Shown: in pieces, positions 1 through 10,138 of the stretch
Layout of the letters: each line of letters opens with the position of its first letter
Numbering within the stretch: the stretch's first letter is position 1
Assembly (NCBI RefSeq): GCF_000685095.1
Contig: NZ_BAYE01000004.1
Coordinates: 310,001 to 374,000, forward strand
Direction of reading: 5' to 3'
Length of the DNA stretch: 64,000 bases
Origin: Paraburkholderia caledonica NBRC 102488
GTDB taxonomy: Bacteria; Pseudomonadota; Gammaproteobacteria; Burkholderiales; Burkholderiaceae
Made by a program: the position numbers and the translations under genes
The notes under the pieces: model-generated
Told to the model about the DNA's origin: nothing
The model's database searches: none
Seen by the model: the letters and a program-made list of their open reading frames with translations, nothing else

Positions 1-50
1 TCATGATGCTGACGCTGGTGTACATCGGCCAGGCACACGACACGCACTAA
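1..50 (+). CDS. atpB: ATP synthase subunit a, C-terminal end only
   Basis: The window opens inside a gene. The frame starting at base 3 reads MMLTLVYIGQAHDTH and then TAA at 48-50. This matches the usual C-terminus of betaproteobacterial AtpB (Fo subunit a, the membrane proton half-channel partner of the c-ring). It lies directly upstream of atpE on the same strand, as expected in an atpBEFHAGDC operon. Only about 16 codons are present, so the call rests on those residues plus context. Confidence 0.85.
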   Translation, partial: MMLTLVYIGQAHDTH

Positions 51-401
<351 letters not shown>

Positions 402-464
402 GGTTCCTCGGAAGTTTGCGCCTGAGCTATAACTGGTAAAGGCGCAGGGCGGAACGGGCACTTG

Positions 465-496
465 GGCGCTGATCGAACACAGAATCGATGAGCGCC
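465..496 (+). other. Hairpin in the atpE-atpF intercistronic region
   Basis: GGCGCT (465-470) and ATCGA (472-476) pair with TCGAT (485-489) and AGCGCC (491-496), interrupted by one G/G mismatch, around an 8-nt loop. No U-tract follows, so it is not an intrinsic terminator. It lies in a 138-nt gap and could act as an RNA processing or stability element that helps set the high c-subunit stoichiometry. That role is inference. Confidence 0.5.
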
Positions 497-539
497 TTGC
501 CGTTTCACTTTCCGAACTAGCAACGTTTAAGGAAACACC

Positions 540-1010
540 GTGAATCTCAACGCAACCCTGTTTGCGCAAATGGTCGTGTTCCTGATCCTCGCGTGGTTCA
601 CGATGAAGTTCGTGTGGCCGCCGCTGATCAACGCCCTCGACGAGCGCTCGAAGAAGATCGCTGACGGTTTGTCGGCTGCAGAAAAGGGCAAGGCAGAACT
701 GGCAGCCGCTCACAAGCGCGTCGACCAGGAACTCGCTCAGGCACGCAACGACGGTCAGCAGCGTATCGCTGACGCCGAAAAACGCGCCGTGGCAGTCGCT
801 GACGAAATCAAGGCTCAAGCACAAGCTGAAGCCGCTCGCATCATCGCGCAAGCGAAGGCCGACGCTGAGCAGCAAGTCGTGAAGGCGCGCGAAACGCTGC
901 GTGGTGAAGTCGCCGCGCTCGCAGTGAAGGGCGCTGAACAGATCCTGAAGCGCGAAGTCGACCAGGCGGCGCATGCTGACCTGCTGAATCAACTGAAAGC
1001 CGAGCTCTGA
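540..1010 (+). CDS. atpF: ATP synthase subunit b (peripheral stalk)
   Basis: 156 residues, the normal length for Fo subunit b. One N-terminal membrane helix (about 5-25, [20 protein letters not shown]) is followed by a long charged Ala/Lys/Glu/Gln-rich helix that dimerises as a right-handed coiled coil. It forms the stator tethering F1 (through subunit delta) to subunit a. The start is GTG at 540, preceded by TAAGGAAAC; MNLNATL is the canonical N-terminus. Only 2 nt separate its stop from atpH, implying translational coupling. Confidence 0.96.
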   Translation: MNLNATLFAQMVVFLILAWFTMKFVWPPLINALDERSKKIADGLSAAEKGKAELAAAHKRVDQELAQARNDGQQRIADAEKRAVAVADEIKAQAQAEAARIIAQAKADAEQQVVKARETLRGEVAALAVKGAEQILKREVDQAAHADLLNQLKAEL

Positions 1011-1012
1011 TC

Positions 1013-1552
1013 ATGGCCGAACTTGCAACCATCGCCCGTCCGTACGCAGAAGCGCTGTTTGGCGTGGCCGAAGCTGGTGACATCGCCGCCTGGTCCACGC
1101 TCGTGCAGGAGCTGGCACAGGTTGCGCGTCTGCCCGAAGTGCTGTCGATCGCCTCGAGCCCGAAAGTAAGCCGCGCCCAGGTCAGCGAACTGCTGCTGGC
1201 TGCGGTCAAGTCGCCGCTCAAGGACAACGCGCAAGCGAAGAATCTGGTGCAAATGCTGGTGGACAACCATCGCCTGCAATTGATGCCGGAAATCGCCGTG
1301 CAGTTCGAAGAGTTGAAGAACGCCCGCGAAGGGGCGGCCGATGTGCTGATCGTCAGCGCATTCCCGCTCGAGGGCGCGCAGTTGAACGACCTCGTCGCAA
1401 GTCTCGAACGCAAGTTCAAACGCAAGCTGAAGCCGACGGTCGAGATCGACTCGTCGTTGATCGGCGGCGTGCGCGTGACAGTCGGCGACGAAGTGCTCGA
1501 TACCTCGGTCCGCGCGCGGCTTGCCAGCATGCAAACGGCTCTGACGGCCTGA
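1013..1552 (+). CDS. atpH: ATP synthase subunit delta
   Basis: 179 residues, the family length. The N-terminal helical bundle ([20 protein letters not shown]) binds the N-termini of the alpha subunits on top of F1. The C-terminal part contains [28 protein letters not shown], the conserved signature that contacts subunit b. It starts 2 nt after atpF, so it is probably translated by ribosomes coming off atpF. Part of the stator that stops F1 rotating with the shaft. Confidence 0.96.
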   Translation: MAELATIARPYAEALFGVAEAGDIAAWSTLVQELAQVARLPEVLSIASSPKVSRAQVSELLLAAVKSPLKDNAQAKNLVQMLVDNHRLQLMPEIAVQFEELKNAREGAADVLIVSAFPLEGAQLNDLVASLERKFKRKLKPTVEIDSSLIGGVRVTVGDEVLDTSVRARLASMQTALTA

Positions 1553-1567
1553 AGCGCCGACGGCGCT
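1553..1567 (+). other. Perfect 6-bp hairpin between atpH and atpA
   Basis: AGCGCC (1553-1558), loop GAC, GGCGCT (1562-1567). It begins at the atpH stop codon. No U-tract follows, so it is not a terminator. It is one of a set of intercistronic hairpins in this operon. Confidence 0.5.
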
Positions 1568-1610
1568 GAAGCGGCTGGCACGCAACAGAATTGACTATCA
1601 GGAGCGAATA

Positions 1611-3152
1611 ATGCAACTCAATCCCTCTGAGATCAGCGAGCTGATCAAGAGCCGGATCCAGGGCCTTGAAGCGAGCGCAGACGTTCGCAACCAGGGCACC
1701 GTGATCTCCGTGACCGACGGTATCGTGCGTATTCACGGCCTGTCGGAAGTGATGCAGGGCGAAATGCTCGAATTCCCGGGCAACACCTTCGGTCTCGCTC
1801 TGAACCTCGAGCGCGACTCGGTCGGCGCCGTGATTCTGGGTGAGTACGAGCACATTTCGGAAGGCGACATCGTCAAGACGACGGGCCGCATTCTGGAAGT
1901 GCCGGTTGGCCCGGAACTGCTCGGCCGCGTGGTCGATACACTGGGTAACCCGATCGACGGCAAGGGCCCGATCAACGCGAAGAAGACCGACGCCATCGAA
2001 AAGATTGCTCCGGGCGTAATCTGGCGTAAGTCGGTTTCGGAGCCGGTCCAGACCGGTCTGAAGTCGATCGACGCGATGGTGCCAATTGGCCGTGGCCAGC
2101 GTGAGCTGATCATCGGCGACCGCCAGTGCGGCAAGACCGCAGTCGCGGTGGACGCGATCATCAACCAGAAGGGCAAGAACCTCTTCTGTATCTACGTCGC
2201 GATCGGCCAGAAGGCTTCTTCGATCATGAACGTGGTGCGCAAGCTGGAAGAAACCGGCGCGCTGGAATACACGATCGTCGTGGCCGCTTCGGCTTCGGAA
2301 TCGGCTGCGATGCAGTACCTCGCACCGTATGCCGGCTGCTCGATGGGCGAATACTTCCGCGACCGCGGTCAGGACGCGCTGATCGTCTATGACGACTTGA
2401 CCAAGCAGGCTTGGGCATACCGTCAGATCTCGCTGCTGCTGCGCCGCCCGCCGGGCCGCGAAGCTTACCCGGGCGACGTGTTCTATCTGCACTCGCGTCT
2501 GCTGGAACGTGCTGCTCGCGTCTCGGAAGACTACGTCGAGAAGTTCACCAACGGCGAAGTCAAGGGCAAGAGCGGCTCCCTGACGGCGCTGCCGGTCATT
2601 GAAACGCAAGCAGGCGACGTGACTGCATTCGTTCCGACGAACGTGATCTCGATTACCGACGGCCAGATCTTCCTGGAAACCGACCTTTTCAACGCAGGTA
2701 TCCGCCCGGCAATTAACGCCGGCGTGTCGGTGTCCCGCGTTGGTGGTGCGGCTCAGACGAAGGTCGTGAAGAAGCTGTCGGGCGGTATCCGTACCGACCT
2801 GGCGCAGTACCGTGAACTGGCTGCATTCGCGCAGTTCGCATCGGATCTCGACGAAGCGACCCGCAAGCAGCTGGAGCGCGGCCGCCGCGTGACGGAACTG
2901 CTGAAGCAGCCCCAATATCAGCCGCTGCAAGTGTGGGAACTGGCCATTTCGCTGTTCGCAGCGAACAACGGCTACCTCGACGACCTCGAAGTCTCGCAAG
3001 TCCTGCCGTTCGAAAAGGGCCTGCGCGAATACCTGAAGTCGAGCCACGCTGACCTGGTCAAGCGCATCGAAGATACCAAGGAACTCTCGAAGGACGACGA
3101 AGGCCTGTTGCACACGGCCCTCAAAGACTTCAAGAAGTCCGGCGCTTATTGA
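1611..3152 (+). CDS. atpA: ATP synthase subunit alpha (F1)
   Basis: 513 residues, the normal length for the non-catalytic nucleotide-binding F1 subunit. An N-terminal beta-barrel (about 25-95) precedes the nucleotide-binding domain with P-loop GDRQCGKT (about 169-176). [17 protein letters not shown] and the signature [33 protein letters not shown] region (here starting [13 protein letters not shown]) follow, and then the helical C-terminal domain. The P-loop has Cys where E. coli has Thr (GDRQTGKT). The start is ATG 1611 behind AGGAG. It alternates with beta in the alpha3beta3 hexamer. Confidence 0.98.
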   Translation: MQLNPSEISELIKSRIQGLEASADVRNQGTVISVTDGIVRIHGLSEVMQGEMLEFPGNTFGLALNLERDSVGAVILGEYEHISEGDIVKTTGRILEVPVGPELLGRVVDTLGNPIDGKGPINAKKTDAIEKIAPGVIWRKSVSEPVQTGLKSIDAMVPIGRGQRELIIGDRQCGKTAVAVDAIINQKGKNLFCIYVAIGQKASSIMNVVRKLEETGALEYTIVVAASASESAAMQYLAPYAGCSMGEYFRDRGQDALIVYDDLTKQAWAYRQISLLLRRPPGREAYPGDVFYLHSRLLERAARVSEDYVEKFTNGEVKGKSGSLTALPVIETQAGDVTAFVPTNVISITDGQIFLETDLFNAGIRPAINAGVSVSRVGGAAQTKVVKKLSGGIRTDLAQYRELAAFAQFASDLDEATRKQLERGRRVTELLKQPQYQPLQVWELAISLFAANNGYLDDLEVSQVLPFEKGLREYLKSSHADLVKRIEDTKELSKDDEGLLHTALKDFKKSGAY

Positions 3153-3230
3153 TCCGCGAGTGATCCGCAAGGCATAAACGGACCTTGAAGCGGCGCGGGC
3201 CGCATGTGAATGCCCCGTGCCGCTTCGATC

Positions 3231-3284
3231 GCTTTGCATGGGACCCGGGTAAGCGCTAAAGCGCTAACTCGGGCCGACAAGGAG
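3231..3284 (+). repeat. Structured 54-nt element, copy 1, before the atpG ribosome-binding site
   Basis: Inner hairpin AGCGC-TAAA-GCGCT (3252-3265) is capped on an outer stem CCCGGGT (3244-3250) with ACTCGGG (3267-3273), including one G-U pair. A single A/A mismatch separates the two stems. The Shine-Dalgarno AAGGAG (3279-3284) begins 5 nt after the stem. A second copy, aligned from GCYTTGCAYGGG through AGGAG, lies before atpC at 5782-5836. It has the same inner hairpin but a different, still complementary, outer stem. The spacing suggests a role in ribosome access or mRNA processing (inference). Confidence 0.65.
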
Positions 3285-3290
3285 CAAGCA

Positions 3291-4175
3291 ATGGCTGGAA
3301 TGAAGGAAATTCGCGGCAAGATCAAGAGCGTGCAAAACACGCGCAAGATCACGAAAGCGATGGAGATGGTGGCCGCATCGAAGATGCGCCGCGCTCAGGA
3401 GCGCATGCGCGCTGCTCGCCCGTATGCCGATAAGGTCCGCGACATCGCTGCGCACATGAGCCGTGCGAACCCCGAGTATCGTCACCCGTTCATGGTGGCG
3501 AACGAAGGCGCGAAGACGGCGGGCATCATCCTCGTCACGACCGATAAAGGTCTGTGCGGGGGCATGAATACCAACGTGCTGCGTGCAGCGCTGCAGAAGT
3601 TCAAGGAACTGGAAGGCCAGGGCAAGACGATCGAAGCAACCGCGATCGGCACCAGGGGTCTGGGTTTCCTGAACCGTCTGCGCGCCAAGGTGGTGTCGAA
3701 CGTCGTGCAACTGGGCGATACGCCGCATCTGGAAAGGCTGATCGGCGCGGTGAAGGTGCAACTCGACCTGTACTCGGAAGGCAAGGTTTCGGCGGTGTAC
3801 CTGGCGTACACGCGCTTCGTCAATACGATGAAGCAGGAGCCGGTGATCGAGCAACTGCTGCCGCTGTCGGCGGACCAGTTCGAGCGCAAGGAAGAAGACG
3901 GCACGACGCCGAGCACGCAGTGGGACTACATCTACGAGCCGGATGCGCAGGCAGTGGTGGACGAACTGCTAGTGCGTTATGTCGAAGCGCTGGTCTATCA
4001 GGCCGTCGCGGAAAACATGGCATCCGAGCAGTCGGCCCGGATGGTCGCGATGAAGGCCGCTTCGGACAACGCGAAGCAGGTCATCAACGAACTGCAGCTC
4101 GTGTACAACAAGAGCCGTCAGGCCGCGATCACGAAAGAACTGTCGGAAATCGTCGGTGGCGCGGCGGCGGTCTGA
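3291..4175 (+). CDS. atpG: ATP synthase subunit gamma (central shaft)
   Basis: 294 residues starting at ATG 3291 ([20 protein letters not shown]), the canonical N-terminus; upstream in-frame starts lack a ribosome-binding site. The N- and C-terminal helices form the antiparallel coiled coil that rotates inside alpha3beta3. The C-terminus carries the expected [19 protein letters not shown] signature. The AAGGAG at 3279-3284 directly follows the structured element described separately. The gap to atpA is 138 nt. Confidence 0.97.
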   Translation: MAGMKEIRGKIKSVQNTRKITKAMEMVAASKMRRAQERMRAARPYADKVRDIAAHMSRANPEYRHPFMVANEGAKTAGIILVTTDKGLCGGMNTNVLRAALQKFKELEGQGKTIEATAIGTRGLGFLNRLRAKVVSNVVQLGDTPHLERLIGAVKVQLDLYSEGKVSAVYLAYTRFVNTMKQEPVIEQLLPLSADQFERKEEDGTTPSTQWDYIYEPDAQAVVDELLVRYVEALVYQAVAENMASEQSARMVAMKAASDNAKQVINELQLVYNKSRQAAITKELSEIVGGAAAV

Positions 4176-4202
4176 CCCTGACGGTCAGTCATGCTGCCAC
4201 GT

Positions 4203-4221
4203 GTGCGCCCGTGAGGCGCAC
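4203..4221 (+). other. Perfect 7-bp hairpin between atpG and atpD
   Basis: GTGCGCC (4203-4209), loop CGTGA, GGCGCAC (4215-4221). There is no U-tract, so it does not look like a terminator. Another member of the intercistronic hairpin set in this operon. Confidence 0.5.
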
Positions 4222-4272
4222 CCGTCTAGGCGACCCCATCGAAACAGCGCCTTTGCGCGAGTGAAGAATTGA

Positions 4273-5685
<1,413 letters not shown>

Positions 5686-5781
5686 AGGTCGGGTGTAACG
5701 AAGCGGGCGCCGGCCTCGCGCGCGATGACTTCCGCACGGTGGTTGTCCGCAAAGCCGGTGCCTCTCACTACGCTTAACCCA

Positions 5782-5836
5782 GCCTTGCACGGGGCCAGAG
5801 CGAGCGCTAAAGCGCTAACCCTGGTCGCCACAGGAG
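5782..5836 (+). repeat. Structured 55-nt element, copy 2, before the atpC ribosome-binding site
   Basis: The inner hairpin AGCGC-TAAA-GCGCT (5803-5816) is identical to copy 1. The outer stem is GGCCAG (5793-5798) with CTGGTC (5821-5826), including one G-U pair, closing a 4x4 internal loop. The Shine-Dalgarno AGGAG (5832-5836) begins 6 nt downstream. The shared 17-mer agcgctaaagcgctaac occurs at 3252-3268 and 5803-5819. Outer-arm sequences differ between copies yet both pair, which argues for selection on RNA structure. Confidence 0.65.
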
Positions 5837-5845
5837 TCGACACTT

Positions 5846-6271
5846 ATGGCAACCATTAAAGTAGACGTCGTCAGCGCGGAAGAGCAGATCTTCTCGGGCC
5901 AGGCGAAGTTCGTCGCGCTGCCGGGCGAAGCAGGTGAACTCGGCATTCTGCCGGGCCACACGCCGCTCATCACACGGATCCGTCCGGGCGCAGTGCGCAT
6001 AGAAGCTGAGAACGGCGAAGAAGAGTTTGTGTTCGTCGCCGGCGGCATCCTCGAAATCCAGCCGGGTGCAGTGACGGTTCTGGCCGACACGGCAATTCGC
6101 GGCAAGGATCTCGACGAAGCCAAGGCCGAAGACGCGCGCAAACGTGCGGAAGAAGCGCTGCAGAACACGGGCTCGAACCTCGAATACGCGACCGCCCAGG
6201 CGGAACTGGCGTACGCGACGGCTCAGCTTGCTGCGATCCAGCGTCTGCGCAAATTGCGCGGTCAGAGCTAA
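5846..6271 (+). CDS. atpC: ATP synthase subunit epsilon
   Basis: 141 residues. The N-terminal beta-sandwich ([45 protein letters not shown] region) docks on gamma and the c-ring. It is followed by a two-helix C-terminal domain from about residue 88 that can extend and inhibit hydrolysis. Start ATG 5846 with AGGAG at 5832. Last gene of the operon, followed within 25 nt by an intrinsic terminator. Confidence 0.96.
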   Translation: MATIKVDVVSAEEQIFSGQAKFVALPGEAGELGILPGHTPLITRIRPGAVRIEAENGEEEFVFVAGGILEIQPGAVTVLADTAIRGKDLDEAKAEDARKRAEEALQNTGSNLEYATAQAELAYATAQLAAIQRLRKLRGQS

Positions 6272-6292
6272 GCAACACGTATCAGAGAAAAG

Positions 6293-6317
6293 GCAGCCCG
6301 CGGGCTGCTTTTTTTTA
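6293..6317 (+). terminator. Intrinsic terminator of the atp operon
   Basis: GCAGCCCG (6293-6300) directly abuts CGGGCTGC (6301-6308); in RNA the central bases open to form the loop. A run of T residues to about 6316 follows. It lies 21 nt after the atpC stop. Confidence 0.92.
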
Positions 6318-6505
6318 TCCTTCACTTGACGTTTACGGAAAGGTAAGTGAGATTGTGAGGCCGTCCCGACCACCGCAAAGAATGGACAGCCATCCAATAC
6401 GCCGGGCCGCTGCGGGTAAGACTTGATGCCGCGCGAGCGACCGCCGGTGGCACAATCGGTTTCAAACTCATTTCAATAGGGCGATTTGCTCACGGAGACA
6501 GCACC

Positions 6506-8236
6506 ATGGCGACGCAAGTGTCAGGCAAAGGCGCAATCATAGAACCGAAAGACGGACTCTCGTACGTCCGCGGATCGACAGAGATTCCGTTGAGCGAAGC
6601 GACGATCGGCGAGTTTTTGCGCAGCACCGCCGAGCGCTTTCCCGACCGGCCTGCGGTGGTTTTTCGTGAGCAGCAGATCCGGTGGACCTGGAAAGAGTTC
6701 GCCGAAGAAGTCGACATATTAGCTGCCGGCTTGCTGGCACTGGGCATCGTGAAGGGCGACCGCGTCGGCATCTGGTCGCCGAACCGGGTTGAGTGGCTGC
6801 TGACGCAGTTCGCGACCGCGCGTATCGGTGCGGTGCTGGTCAACATCAACCCGGCTTACCGCCTTGCGGAGTTGGAGTACGCGCTGAACAAGGTGGGCTG
6901 CAAGGCGATTGTCGCGGCGGAGCGCTTCAAGACGTCGATGTACCTCGAAATGCTGCAGCAACTCGCGCCCGAGCTTGCTACACACGCGCCCGGCGATCTT
7001 CACGCGGCACGACTGCCTGATCTGCGCTACGTGATTCGTATGTGCGACACGGAAACGCCCGGAATGCTCACGTTCTCGGACGTGATCGAGCAGGGGCGCG
7101 CCACGCTCGACGTCGTGAAGCTCGACGAGATCGGCGCGACGCTCTCGTGCCACGAGGCGATCAATATCCAGTTCACCAGCGGTACAACGGGCAATCCGAA
7201 AGGGGCGACGCTCACGCATAGCAACGTGGTCAACAACGCGCGCTATATCGCGATGGCCATGAACCTGAGCGAGCAGGACGCGCTGTGCATTCCCGTCCCG
7301 CTATATCACTGCTTTGGCATGGTGCTCGCCGTTCTCGCGTGCGTCGCGGTGGGCGCGAATATGGTGTTTCCGGGCGAGGCTTTCGACCCCGCCGCGACGC
7401 TCGCGGCCGTCGCGCAAGAGCAGTGCACGGCGCTTCATGGCGTGCCTACCATGTTCATAGCTGAACTGGATCACCCGGACTTTGCCTCGTTCGACCTCTC
7501 ACGCCTGCGCACTGGCATCATGGCGGGTTCGCCGTGCCCGATCGAGACGATGAAGAAAGTCGTGTCGCGGATGCACCTCAACGAAATCACGATCGCTTAC
7601 GGCATGACAGAGACTAGCCCTGTCTCGTTCCAAAGTTCGACCACCGACCCGCTCGACAAGCGCACCACCACCGTCGGCCGCATTCAGCCGCATCTAGAAG
7701 TGAAGATTGTCGATCCGGTAGGCAACATCGTGCCGGTGGGCGAAACCGGGGAGCTATGCACGCGCGGATATTCGGTGATGCAAGGCTATTGGGACGACGA
7801 GGCGAAAACGCGTGAAAGTATCGTGGACGGCTGGATGCACACCGGCGACCTCGCTACGCTTGACGCCGAGGGCTATTGCAACATTGTCGGTCGCCTCAAG
7901 GACATGCTGATCCGTGGCGGCGAGAACATCTATCCCCGCGAGATCGAGGAGTTTCTTTTCCGGCATCCGAAGATCCAGAGCGTGCAGGTTTTCGGCGTAC
8001 CGGACAGCCGATACGGCGAAGAGGTGTGCGCGTGGGTAGTGCTACGTCCAGGTGAACAGGCGACAGCTGAAGAGATCCAGCAGTTCTGCAATGGCCAGAT
8101 AGCGCACTACAAGGTGCCGAAGTACATCCGCTTCGTCGATGAACTACCAATGACGGTGACAGGCAAAGTGCAGAAGTTCGTCATGCGTGAGCGCATGATC
8201 AGCGAACTGAAGTTGCAGGAAGGGAAGACGGCCTGA
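6506..8236 (+). CDS. AMP-forming fatty-acyl-CoA synthetase family protein
   Basis: 576 residues of the ANL superfamily, which activates a carboxylic acid with ATP to an acyl-adenylate and then to the CoA thioester. Motifs in order: [16 protein letters not shown] (about 223-238), [28 protein letters not shown] with the adenylate-binding Asp, the hinge region [20 protein letters not shown], and C-terminal [11 protein letters not shown] with the catalytic Lys. The closest family feel is ACSF2/FadD-type medium- or long-chain ligase; the substrate cannot be read from sequence. It stands alone between the atp terminator and an 887-bp gene-free stretch. Confidence 0.85.
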   Translation: MATQVSGKGAIIEPKDGLSYVRGSTEIPLSEATIGEFLRSTAERFPDRPAVVFREQQIRWTWKEFAEEVDILAAGLLALGIVKGDRVGIWSPNRVEWLLTQFATARIGAVLVNINPAYRLAELEYALNKVGCKAIVAAERFKTSMYLEMLQQLAPELATHAPGDLHAARLPDLRYVIRMCDTETPGMLTFSDVIEQGRATLDVVKLDEIGATLSCHEAINIQFTSGTTGNPKGATLTHSNVVNNARYIAMAMNLSEQDALCIPVPLYHCFGMVLAVLACVAVGANMVFPGEAFDPAATLAAVAQEQCTALHGVPTMFIAELDHPDFASFDLSRLRTGIMAGSPCPIETMKKVVSRMHLNEITIAYGMTETSPVSFQSSTTDPLDKRTTTVGRIQPHLEVKIVDPVGNIVPVGETGELCTRGYSVMQGYWDDEAKTRESIVDGWMHTGDLATLDAEGYCNIVGRLKDMLIRGGENIYPREIEEFLFRHPKIQSVQVFGVPDSRYGEEVCAWVVLRPGEQATAEEIQQFCNGQIAHYKVPKYIRFVDELPMTVTGKVQKFVMRERMISELKLQEGKTA

Positions 8237-8406
8237 CGTGCCCCGGCTAAGCGATAAGTGCGCGATACGCGGTGACCTGCTTCGGGCGGGGCCCGCGCAG
8301 TTGGGCGCTGCCGACGCCAACCGCCGTGTACACCGCCAAACAGCAAAGTGCGCTGAAAAGCATGTAAAACATGCCATTTTGCACTGCGCAAACGTTTGGC
8401 TAGACG
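8237..8406. other. Gene-free sequence after the acyl-CoA ligase
   Basis: No credible reading frame. A nested inverted repeat (AGTGC ... GCATG taaaa CATGC ... GCACT, about 8345-8389) is present without a clear T-tract, and could serve as a weak 3' end for the ligase transcript. Confidence 0.4.
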
Positions 8407-8432
8407 AAAAAAAAGCGGGCCTGGAGCCCGCT
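8407..8432 (-). terminator. Minus-strand intrinsic terminator with no annotated gene upstream
   Basis: On the minus strand AGCGGGC (from 8432), loop TCCAG, GCCCGCT, then eight T residues. On the plus strand the stem is followed by AAAAACC, not T, so it works for minus-strand transcription only. The nearest minus-strand gene upstream (9124-9921) ends almost 700 bp away, so an unannotated transcript probably ends here. Confidence 0.7.
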
Positions 8433-8640
8433 AAAAACCACACGCTACGGGGTTAGCGCGAGGAGACCAATGTAGGAACCGACTGAGACGACGACCCGGC
8501 GTCGACTACGGTCCCAGCAGGGATGCCCCTTTACAGGGCTTCGGCATACGCCGACCGGCAAGTGCATCGTATCCGCTCACACCATGCACGCAGCCACATC
8601 CGTGTTGAAACCGTTGAGGGCATTGTGGGCGAATTACCAA
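8433..8640 (-). ncRNA. Candidate small RNA or very small gene ending at the 8407-8432 terminator
   Basis: Inferred only from the orphan minus-strand terminator and the lack of a convincing gene upstream. Boundaries are approximate. A 40-codon minus-strand frame (8445-8567, starting MHLPVGVCRS) lies inside but has only a weak ribosome-binding site and no recognisable family. A possible promoter in minus-strand orientation is TTTACG-N16-TAAATC near 8700-8730. I could not match the sequence to 6S RNA, tmRNA, RNase P RNA or a known riboswitch. Confidence 0.35.
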
Positions 8641-8649
8641 AGGAGCGCC

Positions 8650-8675
8650 GTAACAAAGTGTTTCAGGTTGTAACG
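8650..8675 (-). promoter_or_regulatory. OmpR-type direct repeat, GTTACA-N4-GAAACAC-N3-GTTAC
   Basis: In minus-strand orientation three related hexamers/heptamers start 10 bp apart, the geometry used by OmpR-family response regulators. The same motif with 10- and 12-bp steps recurs at 55615-55643. It sits just upstream of the candidate minus-strand transcript ending at 8407. Confidence 0.35.
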
Positions 8676-9123
8676 CCCGCCAGATAAGGCTCAGAGGGAT
8701 TTATTGCGCAATTCAAGGGCGTAAAAAGTAATATATACCGATGACTGCACGGCAATTTAATACGACCGTTTAATGATATTCGCGAAGCATAGCGCCGCAT
8801 AAAGCGTTAAGTCGATTCCGCATGAAATAGTTGCGTCTTCATCTTTCTGACGATAAACCGTTGTTGTTACAACTGGTTCCCGGCGCGCAAAAAATCGTAC
8901 CCAGTGACCGGCGGGTTGAGTGCGACGCAATATAGGCCACACAACCTTCAGAAATGTAAGGGCCAGTTCACGAGTTCATCCGGTGCTCACCTATATTTAC
9001 TTCTTGCCGGGCTTTCCTGAGCAGCCGTTACATGATCCGGCCGGCAAACCGTCGCTATAAAAAGGGGGCGGCCGCCGACCTTCCGTAATCACGCCAGGAG
9101 AGAACGCGGCCGAGCGGCACGGC
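8676..9123. other. Gene-free, A+T-richer intergenic stretch
   Basis: No supported gene on either strand. The part around 8700-8900 is visibly richer in A and T (for example gtaaaaagtaatatatacc), so promoters for the minus-strand candidate RNA may lie here. Confidence 0.4.
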
Positions 9124-9921
9124 TTACTTGAGCCACTTATCGAGCACAGCCTGATATTCGCCCGTCGCCCGCGCGAAGTGCAGCCACTGATCGACGTACT
9201 GTTGGAACGCCACATCGCCGCGGGGCAGCAGCCACGCTTTCTCCCCATATTGGAACGGCTTCTGGGGATGCACGGCGCACAGGCCGGGATTCAGCTTTTG
9301 CTGCAGCAGGGTTTCGGACGCGTCGGTCACCATCACGTCGGCCTTGCCGGCGAGGATCTGCTTGAAGATCGTCACGTTGTCCGGATAGACAGTCATCGAT
9401 GCGTGCGACAAGAACTGCTTTGCGAAACGTTCGTTCGTGCCACCCGGATTGACGATTACACGCGTTCCTGGCTGGTCGATTTGTGCGACGGTCTGGTATT
9501 TGTCGACGTCGTCGCATCGGACAATCGGCGTCTTGCCGTCTACCATAAACGGCTGGGTGAAGAAGGCTCGCTTTTGCCGCTCCAGCGTCGGCGAGACGCC
9601 GCCCACGCCGATGTCGCACTTGGCCACGAAGTCGTTCATCAGGTTCGACCACGACGTCTTGACGAATTCCGCTTTGACGCCGAGAGACTTAGCCAGCGAT
9701 TCGGTCATATCGATGTCGATCCCCTCGAACTGACCGTCTGCCCTATAGAACGAATGCGGTTTGTAGTCGCCGGTCGTGCATGCGCGCAACGTGCCGCGGG
9801 CGGGGATCTCATCGAGCCGGGACGGTGTCGGGGCCGTGGCCGATGCTTGCGCCTGCGCCGCGCCGATGTGCATGAGAGCGCCCGTCAGGACGCCTAGCAA
9901 TGCCACTGCTGCCTTATTCAT
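9124..9921 (-). CDS. Periplasmic solute-binding fold protein, cyclohexadienyl dehydratase (PheC) like
   Basis: 265 residues with a signal peptide cleaved after ...HIGAAQAQA. From memory the whole mature protein tracks Pseudomonas PheC: RLDEIPARGTLRACTTGDYKPHSF, the region from SWSNLMNDF, DGKTPIVRC, VNPGGTNERFA, PDNVTIFKQILAGKADVMVTDASE, and LCAVHPQKPF. PheC converts prephenate or arogenate to phenylpyruvate or phenylalanine in the periplasm. A Glu sits in the TDASE motif where PheC has its catalytic Glu (TDAIE). No permease or ATPase gene is adjacent, which favours an enzyme over an ABC transporter subunit, though a binding protein is possible. RBS AAGGAG precedes ATG 9921. Confidence 0.7.
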   Translation of the reverse strand: MNKAAVALLGVLTGALMHIGAAQAQASATAPTPSRLDEIPARGTLRACTTGDYKPHSFYRADGQFEGIDIDMTESLAKSLGVKAEFVKTSWSNLMNDFVAKCDIGVGGVSPTLERQKRAFFTQPFMVDGKTPIVRCDDVDKYQTVAQIDQPGTRVIVNPGGTNERFAKQFLSHASMTVYPDNVTIFKQILAGKADVMVTDASETLLQQKLNPGLCAVHPQKPFQYGEKAWLLPRGDVAFQQYVDQWLHFARATGEYQAVLDKWLK

Positions 9922-10138
9922 TGAGTCTCCTTAATTGTGCATTGTTATGGTTAGGCCGCTGGATAATAGCCAGGAGAGTTGCGCTTGAACATTGGCCGTT
10001 TGACCAGGTTGCGTCGCTCCCCGCCGAACGGGAAAATGCGCTTCAAACCGTCCGCGAATCACAGTTATTGGCCGCATCAGGCAGGATGCGGTGCGCGCTG
10101 TCCGGTAAAATGCCCCTTTGCTCCTAGTCGCACGCAAC

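Noticed and set aside
1416..3239. A 607-codon minus-strand open frame opposite atpA
   Set aside because: It is a shadow of atpA produced by high GC; the protein is rich in Arg, His and Val with no family resemblance, and atpA is certain.
8144..8443. A 99-codon minus-strand frame near the orphan terminator
   Set aside because: It overlaps the end of the acyl-CoA ligase and includes the terminator stem itself, so it cannot be the gene served by that terminator.
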